Shown here: one piece after another, positions 43,005 through 52,068 of the stretch
Position numbering within the stretch: position 1 is the stretch's first letter
Layout of the letters: the number at the start of each line of letters is the position of its first letter
Source: Chitinophaga filiformis
GTDB lineage: Bacteria > Bacteroidota > Bacteroidia > Chitinophagales > Chitinophagaceae
Assembly (NCBI RefSeq): GCF_021646545.1
Contig: NZ_JAKIRP010000014.1
Coordinates: 182,969-246,968 of the forward strand
Direction of reading: 5' to 3'
DNA length: 64,000 nt
Notes under the pieces: model-generated
Told to the model about the DNA's origin: nothing
Seen by the model: the letters and a program-made list of their open reading frames with translations, nothing else
Database searches by the model: none
Position numbers and translations under genes: made by a program

Positions 43005-44648
43005 CTAGCGTTTCGACTTGAACTCAGAACCTTCTTTCCATTGCGGGAACTTATCCTCATTTGACAACGTCAAACCAACATCAAACAGGAAACGAACATC
43101 TTCCACCATTCCGGACAATTCCCAACTGCTGTCCATCTGATCAAATGGAGAATGGTAATGATCCCGTCCGTAGACAGTCTTATGATCGGGCGCCCAGGCT
43201 GAATCGTGGGCCAGGGATTGGTCGCCACTGCCGGGATATAAGGCAGGGATACCCACTTTGGCAAAATTGAAATGGTCGGAGCGGAAGAACCAGCCTCCGG
43301 AAGGATTGGCTTCCGGCACCAGGAAGCGGCCCTGTTTCTCTGCTGACCGGGCGGCATAGTCGTCCAGCTCAGATTGTCCCTTGCCGATGATGGTAATATC
43401 TTTCGTACGTCCGAAGTAGTTCAATACGTCCATATTGATATCTGCCACGGTCGATTTTATGGGAAAGACAGGATGCGAGGCATAATATTCGGAGCCTAAC
43501 AGCCCCTGTTCCTCTCCTGTCAATGCCAGAAATAACACAGAGCGTTTAGGCGCCTGTTTCAGCCTGGAAAAGGCCGTTGCCAGTTGCAGGAGGCCAGCTA
43601 CACCGGAGGCATTATCCAGCGCTCCGTTGTAGATGGAATCGCCTCTTACAGCTTCTCCTATCCCCAGGTGATCCCAGTGGGCAGAGTAGATAATGTACTC
43701 ATTTTTCCTTTCCGTACCGGGCAACAGGGCTGCCACGTTGTGGGACACTGATTTCCGAATCTTGCTCTGCAATGCGAGGGAGGCATTCACGCCTAAAGGC
43801 ACGGCTTTAAAACCGGGGCGTTTTGCCTGGTTCATGACACTGTCTGGCACTCCTGCCAGTTGAAACAGCCTTTTGGCAGATTCCTGGGTCAGCCAGCCTT
43901 CGATGGTAGCGCGGCTCTTGTTATCGTCGGGGGTTTGCAGGTCCAGTTTAGGCTTTGACCAGCCACTGCGCACCACCGTCCAGCCATAGCTGGCAGGTAA
44001 TACGTCATGAATGATCAGGACACCCGCAGCACCCTGCCGGGCAGCTTCTTCGAATTTATAAGTCCAGCGGCCATAATAGGTCATTGTATGGGTCTTGCCT
44101 TTGAACAGGGTGCTATCGTAAAAACCGGGATCGTTGACCATTACGACCACCGTTTTGCCTTTTACATCCAGTCCTGCATAGTCGTTCCAGTTGTATTCAG
44201 GCGCCACAATACCGAAACCGGCAAATATCATTTCCGAGTTATTGATAGCCACCCGTTGCTGCACATGTTTGGTACCTGCCACGTACTGGTCGAGGTAACT
44301 GAGCTGCAGATCACCGTTTTTACCGGTGATGCGCAGGTCTCCTTCCGGTACGGATTTAATCTCCACCATGGGCACTTCCTGCAGATAACTGGTATCATTA
44401 CCTGGCTTCAGACCGATTTCTTTAAAACGTTTTATGAGGTATGCCAGTGTTTTCTCTTCGCCGATAGTAAAGGGTTTACGCCCCTGGAATTCGTCGGAGG
44501 CAAGCACGGAAATATCCTGCGCCAATCCGGCTGAATCGATGGCTTTAATAGCGGTAGAATCTTCGGCTGTACCGGCTGGTCCGGCCCCCGGGTTGCAGGC
44601 GACAAGCCCCAGTGTTGCACATAACAACAGATTATGCAGGTTTTTCAT
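43005..44648 (-). CDS. M28-family zinc aminopeptidase lipoprotein with PA domain
   Basis: A 547-residue lipoprotein (lipobox GLVAC) acting outside the cytoplasm. The order is an N-terminal region, a PA-domain insert at about residues 130-270 (GKTVVVMVNDPGF, EEAARQGAAGVLIIHD), then the M28 peptidase core with zinc ligands in YSAHWDHLG, NGALDNASG, LTGEEQGLLGS (catalytic Glu pair), DINMDVLN and the C-terminal His in YGRDHYHSPFD. Probably trims peptides in the periplasm or on the surface. An alternative ATG two codons upstream exists (44654). Convergent with, and independent of, the caspase operon. Confidence 0.93.
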   Translation of the reverse strand: MKNLHNLLLCATLGLVACNPGAGPAGTAEDSTAIKAIDSAGLAQDISVLASDEFQGRKPFTIGEEKTLAYLIKRFKEIGLKPGNDTSYLQEVPMVEIKSVPEGDLRITGKNGDLQLSYLDQYVAGTKHVQQRVAINNSEMIFAGFGIVAPEYNWNDYAGLDVKGKTVVVMVNDPGFYDSTLFKGKTHTMTYYGRWTYKFEEAARQGAAGVLIIHDVLPASYGWTVVRSGWSKPKLDLQTPDDNKSRATIEGWLTQESAKRLFQLAGVPDSVMNQAKRPGFKAVPLGVNASLALQSKIRKSVSHNVAALLPGTERKNEYIIYSAHWDHLGIGEAVRGDSIYNGALDNASGVAGLLQLATAFSRLKQAPKRSVLFLALTGEEQGLLGSEYYASHPVFPIKSTVADINMDVLNYFGRTKDITIIGKGQSELDDYAARSAEKQGRFLVPEANPSGGWFFRSDHFNFAKVGIPALYPGSGDQSLAHDSAWAPDHKTVYGRDHYHSPFDQMDSSWELSGMVEDVRFLFDVGLTLSNEDKFPQWKEGSEFKSKR

Positions 44649-44863
44649 CAGCAAGTTGTATTTACTTAAAGATATTCAAATTATCTTCAACCTGTCCCTA
44701 TTGAGTATTTACGGATGTACGTTCTCTCTTTGAACAAATAATTATAAGTTTGCCGCCAAACCGGTTAATCGTTCTGTTCTGTTAACAAAAGACACGTTAT
44801 TTAAAACGGCTCTCGCAGAGCTCACCAGGCAACAATAGATCGATGCCCCTTAAATTTTAATTT

Positions 44864-45913
44864 ATGCAATATTTCGGAGAGAGATTAAAAGCGGCACGCA
44901 AGATCAAAGGCTGGTCCTTACAGGACCTCGTTAATCAAAGTAATCATATGGTCAGCAAACAGGCGCTGAGCAAATACGAGGCAGGCGCTATGCTGCCTTC
45001 CCGCAAAATATTACAGATTCTCTCAAAAACATTAGCGGTAAAGCTTAGCTATTTCGACACTCAGCCGATCTTCAAACTGCCTGCATTCGAGTTTGAGCGC
45101 AAAGGCAACCTGCCTGTCAAACAGCTGGAGAGTATCAAAGAACAGGTGAAAGACATACTGGAGCACTATCTGCAGGTAGAAACCCTGCTCAATATCAGGT
45201 CCAGGTTCACCAACCCAGTAAAGCCTATTCCGGTGCCTGATGAACTGGCAGCTGTGGATGTTGCTGCCAAACTGCTGAACAAATGGGACCTGGGATGGGG
45301 TGCGCTGCATAATGTAACGGAAATGCTGGAAGGGAAAGGCGTACGCGTGATCCAGGTAGCATCGCCGGCTATCTTTGATGGTTTAAGCACCTATGTGGGA
45401 AAGATTCCAGTGATAGTGCTGCATAAGGATCGCCCGGCAGATATTAAACGTTTTGCAGCCATGTATGAACTGGGGCAGCTGGCACTAAACATCTCTGCAG
45501 AAGCAGACAGGCATAAGCTCTGTGAGACCTTTGCAGCAGCGATGTTGTTGCCGGGGGATGCTTTGGAAACATTGATAGGCAACAAACGGATGGCCATCGC
45601 GCCGGGGGAATTGATCTGTATCAAAGAGCAGTACGGACTACCTATGCGGGCTATCATGCAACAGGCGATCTTCAAAGAGATCATCGACCGCAAAAATGCC
45701 AATGCCTTTTTTAAACTGCTGGCAGATAATGTTGATGAGATAGGGTTAGGGATGTATACGGGCCAGGAGAAAACGTATCGTTTTGACAGGATGATATGCA
45801 GATTATTGGCAGAAGAGATCATTGATGTGGAGAAAGCAGCTGATCTAACAGGTACACCGGCAGAAGAATTACAGAAGAAGGTGGAGGTATTTGAGGCCGT
45901 AGTGCAGGATTAA
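44864..45913 (+). CDS. XRE regulator with ImmA/IrrE-like domain lacking the zinc site
   Basis: A 349-residue protein. XRE helix-turn-helix at residues 4-60 (ERLKAARKIKGWSLQDLVNQ, VSKQALSKYEAGAMLPSRKIL). The ImmA/IrrE-type metallopeptidase fold is at about residues 140-250 (VTEMLEGKGVRVIQV, KIPVIVLHKDRPADIKRFAA, CETFAAAMLLP). In active relatives the helix reads xAHELGHLxL; here it is MYELGQLAL (200-208), with both zinc His replaced by Tyr 201 and Gln 205, while the Glu between them and the downstream Glu 221 remain. It is therefore probably not a protease and may work as a sensor or binding module controlling the HTH. Its target could be near genes, but nothing shows this. Confidence 0.88.
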   Translation: MQYFGERLKAARKIKGWSLQDLVNQSNHMVSKQALSKYEAGAMLPSRKILQILSKTLAVKLSYFDTQPIFKLPAFEFERKGNLPVKQLESIKEQVKDILEHYLQVETLLNIRSRFTNPVKPIPVPDELAAVDVAAKLLNKWDLGWGALHNVTEMLEGKGVRVIQVASPAIFDGLSTYVGKIPVIVLHKDRPADIKRFAAMYELGQLALNISAEADRHKLCETFAAAMLLPGDALETLIGNKRMAIAPGELICIKEQYGLPMRAIMQQAIFKEIIDRKNANAFFKLLADNVDEIGLGMYTGQEKTYRFDRMICRLLAEEIIDVEKAADLTGTPAEELQKKVEVFEAVVQD

Positions 45914-45932
45914 CAATATACGTAAAAGATAT

Positions 45933-45975
45933 GGGTCTTTTGTGATTGGCAAGCATCACAAAAGACCCTTTTATT
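45933..45975. terminator. Two-way terminator between convergent genes
   Basis: Perfect 14-base stem GGGTCTTTTGTGAT / ATCACAAAAGACCC followed by TTTTATTTT on the + strand, between the stops at 45913 and 45976. Confidence 0.9.
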
Positions 45976-46590
45976 TTAAGGTTGTAAACTTCCGAAGTCG
46001 TAGACCTCCGAAGGTGGAAGCCGTTTGTTCCCGCTCTTGGTATAAGGTACCAGAAACACTGTTACCCTTCCTAATTTATCCTTCTTTAATTCTTTCGGAT
46101 CCTTTCCATATATAGAGGCAGCATTGTCCAGGAAGTCCTCAGTATACATGCCCATTCGCAGTTCGGTCACTATCTTACTCGTATCCGGTGCCAGCAGGCT
46201 ACGCTTAGCCAGCCAGCATATGACATCCGTTCCCAGAAAGCTTTCTGATCGTGTAATCACGCGAAACGAGTCCACTTGGCGCCGTCTGGCAGTTCCGGGT
46301 AAATTACGCGGATCATTTTCACGTCTCACCTCGCCGGTGTCATGCAGAAAACAGTATTTTTTCATGACGGAATCATACTCCTTAAAGCACTTCTCCGCCA
46401 GCCCATAAGGCAGTGTTGCACCTCGTTCGGGCAAGCCCTTGTTTACACAAATAAGCCGGATCTCATCATTGATATCAGTTGAATGAGCTGATGCTTCAGA
46501 TGTAGTGGGAGATTTTTGCTGCTGCTGACAAGCTATCAAACCAAAGAAAAACAGTAATACAATGCTAAACAGATAAGTGCTCTTTTTCAT
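45976..46590 (-). CDS. Lipoprotein of unknown function ending in a DFGSLQP tail
   Basis: A 204-residue lipoprotein: signal peptide MKKSTYLFSIVLLFFFGLIAC with Cys 21, then a low-complexity Gln/Ser/Thr linker (QQQQKSPTTSEASAHS). The folded part shares with the protein at 37945 the segment MGMYTEDFLDNAASIYG, KLGRVTVFLVPY and the tail EVYDFGSLQP. The start is fixed by the lipobox and by the shared leader CCCCACAACATG. The frame is open to 46677, which would bury the signal peptide. The relationship of an exported and an apparently cytosolic form of the same family is odd. Function unknown. Confidence 0.8.
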   Translation of the reverse strand: MKKSTYLFSIVLLFFFGLIACQQQQKSPTTSEASAHSTDINDEIRLICVNKGLPERGATLPYGLAEKCFKEYDSVMKKYCFLHDTGEVRRENDPRNLPGTARRRQVDSFRVITRSESFLGTDVICWLAKRSLLAPDTSKIVTELRMGMYTEDFLDNAASIYGKDPKELKKDKLGRVTVFLVPYTKSGNKRLPPSEVYDFGSLQP

Positions 46591-46810
46591 GTTGTGGGGT
46601 GTTGTGAGGGTGATTGATAAGAGCAAGATAACTTCCTGCGATCGATTTACAGCACACAAGTATAAAACATGGGGCATCCCACTTATATACCCGGGGAAAA
46701 TGCCCTCCCTGGATCCCGGTTATTTCCCATTGTAGAGGCTTGCGCTGCTGTCTACCTTTGACTTAACACAATGCCCATAGAGCTATTCATCACATTTAAT
46801 ACCTACTATT
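46591..46810. other. Intergenic region with promoter of a short transcription unit
   Basis: It contains the leader of the lipoprotein gene on the reverse strand (near -7 box TATACTTG around 46645-46652) and a forward promoter at 46730-46760. Nothing else recognised. Confidence 0.35.
46730..46760 (+). promoter_or_regulatory. Forward promoter of a short transcription unit
   Basis: TTG (46730-46732), a 20-base spacer and the exact -7 box TACCTTTG (46753-46760). It drives a transcript of about 225 bases ending at the hairpin at 46961. Confidence 0.55.
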
Positions 46811-46978
46811 ATGGACCCCGCATTCATACAAGCATATTTCGACAGGTGCGACAAAAGAGCCATCCGAAAAATAATTACGACTGTCTATAAAGCGCAGGAG
46901 CTGCCTGTCACCATCCGGCCTGTCATACCACGACTTAACCCCAATAAGAACACGAACAAAAGAAAAGCGTCCCATTGA
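46811..46978 (+). CDS. Small 55-residue ORF of unknown function
   Basis: A short reading frame starting MDPAFIQAYFDRCDKRAIRK and ending in a basic tail (NTNKRKASH). It is preceded by a good promoter and its stop lies inside a strong terminator hairpin, so it fills a discrete transcription unit. The protein is basic and has no signal peptide. Alternatively the transcript is a small RNA and the frame is chance. Confidence 0.45.
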   Translation: MDPAFIQAYFDRCDKRAIRKIITTVYKAQELPVTIRPVIPRLNPNKNTNKRKASH

Positions 46979-46992
46979 GGAGACGCTTTTCT
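46961..46992. terminator. Two-way terminator
   Basis: Perfect 11-base stem AGAAAAGCGTC / GACGCTTTTCT between the small ORF and the convergent PepSY gene. T-rich on both sides. Confidence 0.8.
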
Positions 46993-47015
46993 ATTTTATA
47001 ATATTTAAGTATTTG

Positions 47016-48311
47016 TTAGTTATTCCGGACAGGTGGAATATTCGTTGTTAATCCGCCGCTATTGTTAACATACAACTTACTTGCAGCTTGCTCCTGTTTT
47101 CTTTTCTTATGATGTTTACTACCTTTTTCCTTCCTCCCTTTATTCCACCAAACCAGGAAGCCGGTTACAGGCAGGCTGGCACAGATCAGGCTTGCGAAGA
47201 AAGCCAGGATCTTACCCGGCAGGCCGGCAATGGCACCTACATGGATATCGTAGTTCATGCCGATCAGTTTCTCACCTGCGTTCCTGTCTTTCGCTGTTTC
47301 GTGTAAGAGCAGTTTGCCTGTGTTCTTGTCAAATTGCAGATCATCCCTATCATAATAGGTTTCCTTTCCCCAATAGGCAGACATGCGGATGGTGGCGGTA
47401 TTACTATTCGCCCTGGCAAATACGCTGATACGTTTGGCCTTGGGGAACTGCTGTACTGCCGTCGCATAAGCCAGATCCAGCGGATTGCTGCCGGCCAGTG
47501 GCAGTGCTAAAGTATCTGATTGTACTTCTTTATGCTGTGGCGGTGTAATACTGCGGGATGCTACTACATAGACAGTGGCCTGGAACCATTTAAAGGCCCA
47601 TACCATCCCCGTAAGGGCAAGCACTAAGGCTATCAGTAGTGCATAAAAACCAAGTACGTTATGCAGGTCGTAGTTCACCCTTTTGAAGTTGCCCGACCAT
47701 TTTATTTTGAAGCTTTGCTCGCGTGCCTTCTTTGTCCATTTCTTCGGCCACCAGAGTATGAGGCCTGTGATGAGGAGGACGACGAAGATGAAGGTAGCCC
47801 ATCCCACTATCGGCTGACCGTATTTCGTATTCAGTAACAAACTCCAGTGCAGGTACTTCACGATCACGAAGAAATCTTGTTTCATATCGTGTACTGCAGT
47901 TACATGGCCGGTGTAAGGGTCTATATAGGCCGCTTTATAGAAAGCGGTAGCGCCGAAGATGGTGAGCGCATTTTTATCGCCTTCGGCATAGCTGAGGAAC
48001 TCCCAGGCGCGGTCTGGGGTTCTGTAGGTGAAGACACTACGTATGGGGAACTCTTTTCCTAAAGCAATCTGTGCCTTCTCCTGTAGTACGCTTAGCGGCA
48101 GCACAGGTGTATGCCGGGCGGTGACGAACAACTCATCATGATGTACCCATTCGTTGATCTCTTTCTGGAACACGAAAATGCAGCCCGTGATACTCACGAT
48201 GAACACAATGATGCCAGACGTCAGTCCCAGCCACAGGTGAAGCCAGGCGTTCAGTTTCTTTCTCCAGGATGTCCTTTTTTTCTTAGTGTTTGCTTGAATG
48301 TCGTTTCCCAT
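47016..48311 (-). CDS. PepSY-associated membrane protein (iron-uptake type reductase family)
   Basis: A 431-residue inner-membrane protein with four membrane segments: WLHLWLGLTSGIIVFIVSITGCIFVF, PIVGWATFIFVVLLITGLILWW, LGFYALLIALVLALTGMVWAF and ILAFFASLICASLPVTGFLVWW. Two periplasmic PepSY-like regions lie between. The conserved His near segments (KKLNAWLHLW, KYLHWSLLL, DLHNVLGF, IHVGAIAG) match the PepSY_TM family, in which they may ligate heme; family members are found with siderophore receptors. The AraC regulator is divergent at 48513, so this gene may be its target. Confidence 0.9.
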   Translation of the reverse strand: MGNDIQANTKKKRTSWRKKLNAWLHLWLGLTSGIIVFIVSITGCIFVFQKEINEWVHHDELFVTARHTPVLPLSVLQEKAQIALGKEFPIRSVFTYRTPDRAWEFLSYAEGDKNALTIFGATAFYKAAYIDPYTGHVTAVHDMKQDFFVIVKYLHWSLLLNTKYGQPIVGWATFIFVVLLITGLILWWPKKWTKKAREQSFKIKWSGNFKRVNYDLHNVLGFYALLIALVLALTGMVWAFKWFQATVYVVASRSITPPQHKEVQSDTLALPLAGSNPLDLAYATAVQQFPKAKRISVFARANSNTATIRMSAYWGKETYYDRDDLQFDKNTGKLLLHETAKDRNAGEKLIGMNYDIHVGAIAGLPGKILAFFASLICASLPVTGFLVWWNKGRKEKGSKHHKKRKQEQAASKLYVNNSGGLTTNIPPVRNN

Positions 48312-48512
48312 GGTATGAGAGATTGCTTTACGGAAGGGGCTGGTCCCTGTTGAGTTGTACAGGGTCTCCTTACCGGTGTAATGCGCGAAGGTCGGGATGC
48401 CATAAAAGATATCTTAGACAAAAAGGGAAAAGTATTTACGCAAAGCGGAAAAATCAAAAATATATGAGACTGGTAATGCCGTTGCAGTACTGTGTTATAA
48501 TTTGGTAGTACG

Positions 48513-49517
48513 ATGACCCTACCATTGTCCATTTCAACCCACATCGGGCAACCGATACTGTTTACCCCCGGTATGCCTGAGGCCTATTCCAGCTACGCGC
48601 TGCAGGGCACGAAGCCGTTTTACGCGGTGAGTGACAGCTTTGGCTGTATCCTGTTCCAGCAGGTAGCAAATCATAGTTACAATGCATGGGTGAGTCATTA
48701 TATCATTAATAAACCAACAGCATTCAAAGTAAAAGGAAATGTGGACGATCTGCTGTTCCACCATACATTAAAGGGTAGTATGTTTTATGAGCTGAACAGT
48801 CATGAAAGAGAAACTTTTCAGCACCAGATGAATATAGTGGTTACTCCGCGACTACGCCATGTGGTCCGCTTCAAGGCAGCAGGTATTTATGTTGCTTTGG
48901 ACATCCAGATCCCGGTGGAAGAGCTGAAGAGTTACCAGGAAAGTTTCCCGGTTGTACTAGACCTATTGAAGAAGCTGGATTATAAAGATACCATTACCCT
49001 CCTGGATCAGAATATGATTGCCCATGAACGCCTTCGCAATATTATACAGGATATTACCGAACGCCAGTTACCTAAGGCTGCCAGCGAAAAATACAGAGAA
49101 CAGAAAACCGGAGAACTCATCATTGAATCACTTGATATGCTTTCACGTTACCTTACAGATGCCAACGGCCTAAGCGCGGCCGACCATGAAAGGGGCCAGA
49201 AGACAGAGGTACATTTGCTGAAACATCTGCAGCAACCATCACCTCCTACCCTCAAACAATTGGCGAGATTTGCCGGTACGAATGAAAAGAAACTGGAAGA
49301 GATCTTCCGGAGCCGTCACGGTATTACCGTATACGACTTCTTCCAGAACGCGCGTATGCGTATCATTTACCGCAAGCTCACCGAAACGGCTGTGCCCTTG
49401 CAGGACCTTGCTGAAGAATTCGGCTACACCGATTATTCCAGCTTCTCCTACGCCGTAAAGAAACGTTTTTCAATGAGTCCGCGTGAACTGAGAAAGAACA
49501 GTAGCATTAATTCCTAA
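48513..49517 (+). CDS. AraC-family transcriptional regulator
   Basis: A 334-residue regulator with a C-terminal AraC double helix-turn-helix at about residues 235-330 (PPTLKQLARFAGTNEKKLEEIFRSRHGITVYDFFQNARM, VPLQDLAEEFGYTDYSSFSYAVKKRFSMSPRELRK). The N-terminal 200 residues are a ligand or dimerisation domain I do not recognise. It is divergent from the PepSY gene with a 200-base shared region. By analogy with PchR-like regulators it could respond to iron carriers; this is inference. Confidence 0.9.
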   Translation: MTLPLSISTHIGQPILFTPGMPEAYSSYALQGTKPFYAVSDSFGCILFQQVANHSYNAWVSHYIINKPTAFKVKGNVDDLLFHHTLKGSMFYELNSHERETFQHQMNIVVTPRLRHVVRFKAAGIYVALDIQIPVEELKSYQESFPVVLDLLKKLDYKDTITLLDQNMIAHERLRNIIQDITERQLPKAASEKYREQKTGELIIESLDMLSRYLTDANGLSAADHERGQKTEVHLLKHLQQPSPPTLKQLARFAGTNEKKLEEIFRSRHGITVYDFFQNARMRIIYRKLTETAVPLQDLAEEFGYTDYSSFSYAVKKRFSMSPRELRKNSSINS

Positions 49518-49815
49518 TTGTTATTCTCTCTTTCCAAAGTTCAACGTTGAACTCCTAAACAACAACCTCATATCATGACGTAACTTTAATACAGAAAGAA
49601 CAATATTATTCGTTTTCGTTGCCATAACGACCTATAATACGACAAGAACATTTAATGGTATATTGAGGAAAACAACGTCCTGGCTTTCTAGCCGGGACCA
49701 TTTTTCTTACAATGTTACCATTTCCAATATATCGCAACATATACCAATTGTAAAATGCCAATTGTTTTCTCATCTCATTATTTGTATTCCCCCATTCACT
49801 CATTAACCCAGGTAC
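49518..49815. other. Intergenic region with a perfect 16-base palindrome
   Basis: AGTTCAAC|GTTGAACT at 49538-49553 lies shortly after the AraC stop. It has no T tract. The rest is A/T-rich. A 65-codon reverse ORF (49606-49803) is not convincing. Confidence 0.4.
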
Positions 49816-51621
49816 ATGAAACCGTTTAAAAGCACGCTTTTGTTTGTTACCCTATGCTTCCCCTGTTTTCAGATCGCCCTTGCCACTGGTGAGGGCGATT
49901 GGTTTTCCGGCAGATGGTCCATACAGCCGGTGCCTGTTCAAACGCGGTGGGCAGCTGAAGTTTCTCCTGACAACGTTTTACCCGAGTATCCGCGGCCGCA
50001 GATGGTACGTTCGCAATGGCAGAACCTGAACGGCCTCTGGGAATATGCCATTACCCGTTGGGATGATGCGATGCCCCTGAAATTTGACGGTGAGATACTG
50101 GTGCCTTTTCCTGTCGAATCGGCACTATCCGGCGTACAGCGGGCTTTGTTACCTACACAGCGGCTCTGGTATAAACGGTCTATCAAAAAGCCGGATACGC
50201 GCGGCGGCAAACGGATACTGCTGCATTTTGGCGCGGTAGACTGGAGGGCTGCAGTCTTTCTGAATGGCAAGCTATTGGGCAGGCATATGGGCGGCTATCA
50301 GCATTTCTCTTTTGATATTACAGCTTCCCTGCAGGAAGGTGATAATGAACTTGTCGTGAGTGTGCTCGATCCTTCTAACCTGGGACCTAATCCCTGTGGG
50401 AAACAGACCTTACGTCCGCGGAAGATACTTTATACAGCTGTCAGCGGTATCTGGCAGACGGTGTGGATGGAGACGGTGCCGCCTTCCTATATTACTGATT
50501 TGTACATGACGCCTGACATTGACGCCAACTGTCTCAATCTGCGGGTCAATACTTCCGATACGGCCGGCAGTGTCATCGAGGCCATTGCTTATGCCGGCAC
50601 CCAGGCCGTTGCTCATACCTCCGGCCCTGCCGGCAGGATGCTGGACATCGGCGTTCCTTTTGCCCGTTTATGGAGCCCTGCGGATCCTTTTCTTTATTAC
50701 CTGAAGATCCGGTTACGGCGGCATGGGCAGGTGGTCGATTCTGTGACCAGTTATTTCGGGATGCGGAAGATAGCGGTGCAGAAGGATAGTTCGGGCATGC
50801 CGCGCCTGTTCCTTAATAATAAATATACCTTCCAGCTGGGGGTACTCGACCAGGGTTACTGGCCGGAAGGATTGTACACTGCCCCCACTGATTCCGCACT
50901 GGCCTTTGATATCAGGATGATGAAGGATATGGGATTTAATACTATCCGCAAGCATGTGAAGCTCGAACCCGACCGGTGGTATTATCATGCCGACCGCTTA
51001 GGTATGCTGGTATGGCAGGACATGGTGCCTTGTGCGGACGAAGACTTCTATTCTACTTCCCAGTTTGAACAGGAGAATAATGAGAACCTCTACCAGTTAC
51101 ATAATTTCCCATCCATTGTGATGTGGGTACTGTTCAATGAAGGATGGGGGAAGTATGATCAGAAACGCCTTACAGAGTGGATGAAACAGGCCGATCCTTC
51201 GCGGATCACGAACGGTCATTCCGGGGAGAACCTGGATGTATACAGCGACACACCGGTACGTGACCGCTGGATCAGCAGTGATGTGGCAGATGTGCATTAT
51301 TATCCCGGGCCATCCATAGCGCCCGCATTACCGGGGAAAGCGAGGATATTGGGAGAATGGGGCGGTGTGCGCGTAATCACGCCGGGGCATCAGTGGGCGC
51401 CTAAAACGGGATGGGGTTATGTGGAAGTAAGTGCAGCGAAGTTTGCCGAGAAGTACAGGTACATGATGGGCAGGTTGAAGTTGTATGAGAAACAAGGACT
51501 ATCCGCAGCAATATACACACAGCCCTATGATGTGGAATCGGAGGAGAATGGGTTTATGACGTACGACAGGAAGGTGGTGAAGATTGGTGTGGACGAGATA
51601 CGGAAAGTAAATACCTGGTAA
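49816..51621 (+). CDS. Exported glycoside hydrolase family 2 enzyme (beta-galactosidase/glucuronidase-like)
   Basis: A 601-residue exported enzyme (signal peptide TLLFVTLCFPCFQIALA). The sugar-binding domain has the GH2 pattern LNGLWEY, WYKRSI, LLHFGAVDWRAAVFLNGKLLGRHMGGYQHFSFDIT. The immunoglobulin-like domain is at ~215-310. The catalytic TIM barrel has GFNTIRKHVKLEPDRWYYHADRLGMLVWQD, the acid/base Glu in WVLFNEGWG and the likely nucleophile Glu in ILGEWGG. It is shorter than LacZ and lacks the C-terminal domains. Substrate unclear; no SusC/SusD pair is adjacent. Confidence 0.9.
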   Translation: MKPFKSTLLFVTLCFPCFQIALATGEGDWFSGRWSIQPVPVQTRWAAEVSPDNVLPEYPRPQMVRSQWQNLNGLWEYAITRWDDAMPLKFDGEILVPFPVESALSGVQRALLPTQRLWYKRSIKKPDTRGGKRILLHFGAVDWRAAVFLNGKLLGRHMGGYQHFSFDITASLQEGDNELVVSVLDPSNLGPNPCGKQTLRPRKILYTAVSGIWQTVWMETVPPSYITDLYMTPDIDANCLNLRVNTSDTAGSVIEAIAYAGTQAVAHTSGPAGRMLDIGVPFARLWSPADPFLYYLKIRLRRHGQVVDSVTSYFGMRKIAVQKDSSGMPRLFLNNKYTFQLGVLDQGYWPEGLYTAPTDSALAFDIRMMKDMGFNTIRKHVKLEPDRWYYHADRLGMLVWQDMVPCADEDFYSTSQFEQENNENLYQLHNFPSIVMWVLFNEGWGKYDQKRLTEWMKQADPSRITNGHSGENLDVYSDTPVRDRWISSDVADVHYYPGPSIAPALPGKARILGEWGGVRVITPGHQWAPKTGWGYVEVSAAKFAEKYRYMMGRLKLYEKQGLSAAIYTQPYDVESEENGFMTYDRKVVKIGVDEIRKVNTW

Positions 51622-51663
51622 AAAAGGGAACCTTCCTGAACCGTTCAAAACAGGAAAGTTCCC
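51620..51663 (-). terminator. Terminator of the small-protein pair (reverse strand)
   Basis: On the reverse strand GGGAAC-TTTCCTG pairs with CAGGAAGGTTCCC and is followed by TTTTTTA. It overlaps the stop of the convergent GH2 gene. Confidence 0.75.
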
Positions 51664-51676
51664 CGCCATGCAGATC

Positions 51677-52021
51677 TTACATAGCTGTTGTGATATTTGT
51701 TATCGTGGTGGTGCACCAATAAAACTGGCGGGTGATTGTTTCCGTTCCGGAAACAGCCTGCAATGTTTTTACGCCGATCGGCTGGCTGGTGACCAGGTAA
51801 TAAACGTGGGACAGACTACCGGGAACAGTGGTAATAAACCATGGAGCGGTTGTACATAGATTTCCCGTTGTGTAGTATATCTTGTTACCAACAGTCTCAT
51901 ATACAATAGATGTTGGCGTAAAGACCGGCTCTGAAGTAAATCTGCTTATTTTAAAAGCCAGCAGGCCGCCTGTCATCGCGCAGACGAGGATGAGTACCAG
52001 TAGAATTCTAGCGTTTTTCAT
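51677..52021 (-). CDS. Small exported protein, FKxxRF family, copy 1
   Basis: A 114-residue protein. Signal-type N terminus MKNARILLVLILVCAMTGGLLAFKISRF, then a mature domain rich in Thr, Tyr and beta strand with a Cys pair (NLCTTAP, FYWCTTTITNITTAM). The start at 52021 aligns with the other three copies; the frame is open to 52108. It is 47 bases after copy 2 on the same strand. Most diverged of the four. Function unknown. Confidence 0.78.
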   Translation of the reverse strand: MKNARILLVLILVCAMTGGLLAFKISRFTSEPVFTPTSIVYETVGNKIYYTTGNLCTTAPWFITTVPGSLSHVYYLVTSQPIGVKTLQAVSGTETITRQFYWCTTTITNITTAM

Positions 52022-52068
52022 GATAAGTGGTTTTGTTATTCCAACCGTTCCGGCCACAAGGCATATCA

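Noticed and set aside
49606..49803. 65-codon reverse frame between the AraC and GH2 genes
   Set aside because: Codon use is tolerable and it has two Cys, but there is no promoter, no homology I recognise and the region is A/T-rich.
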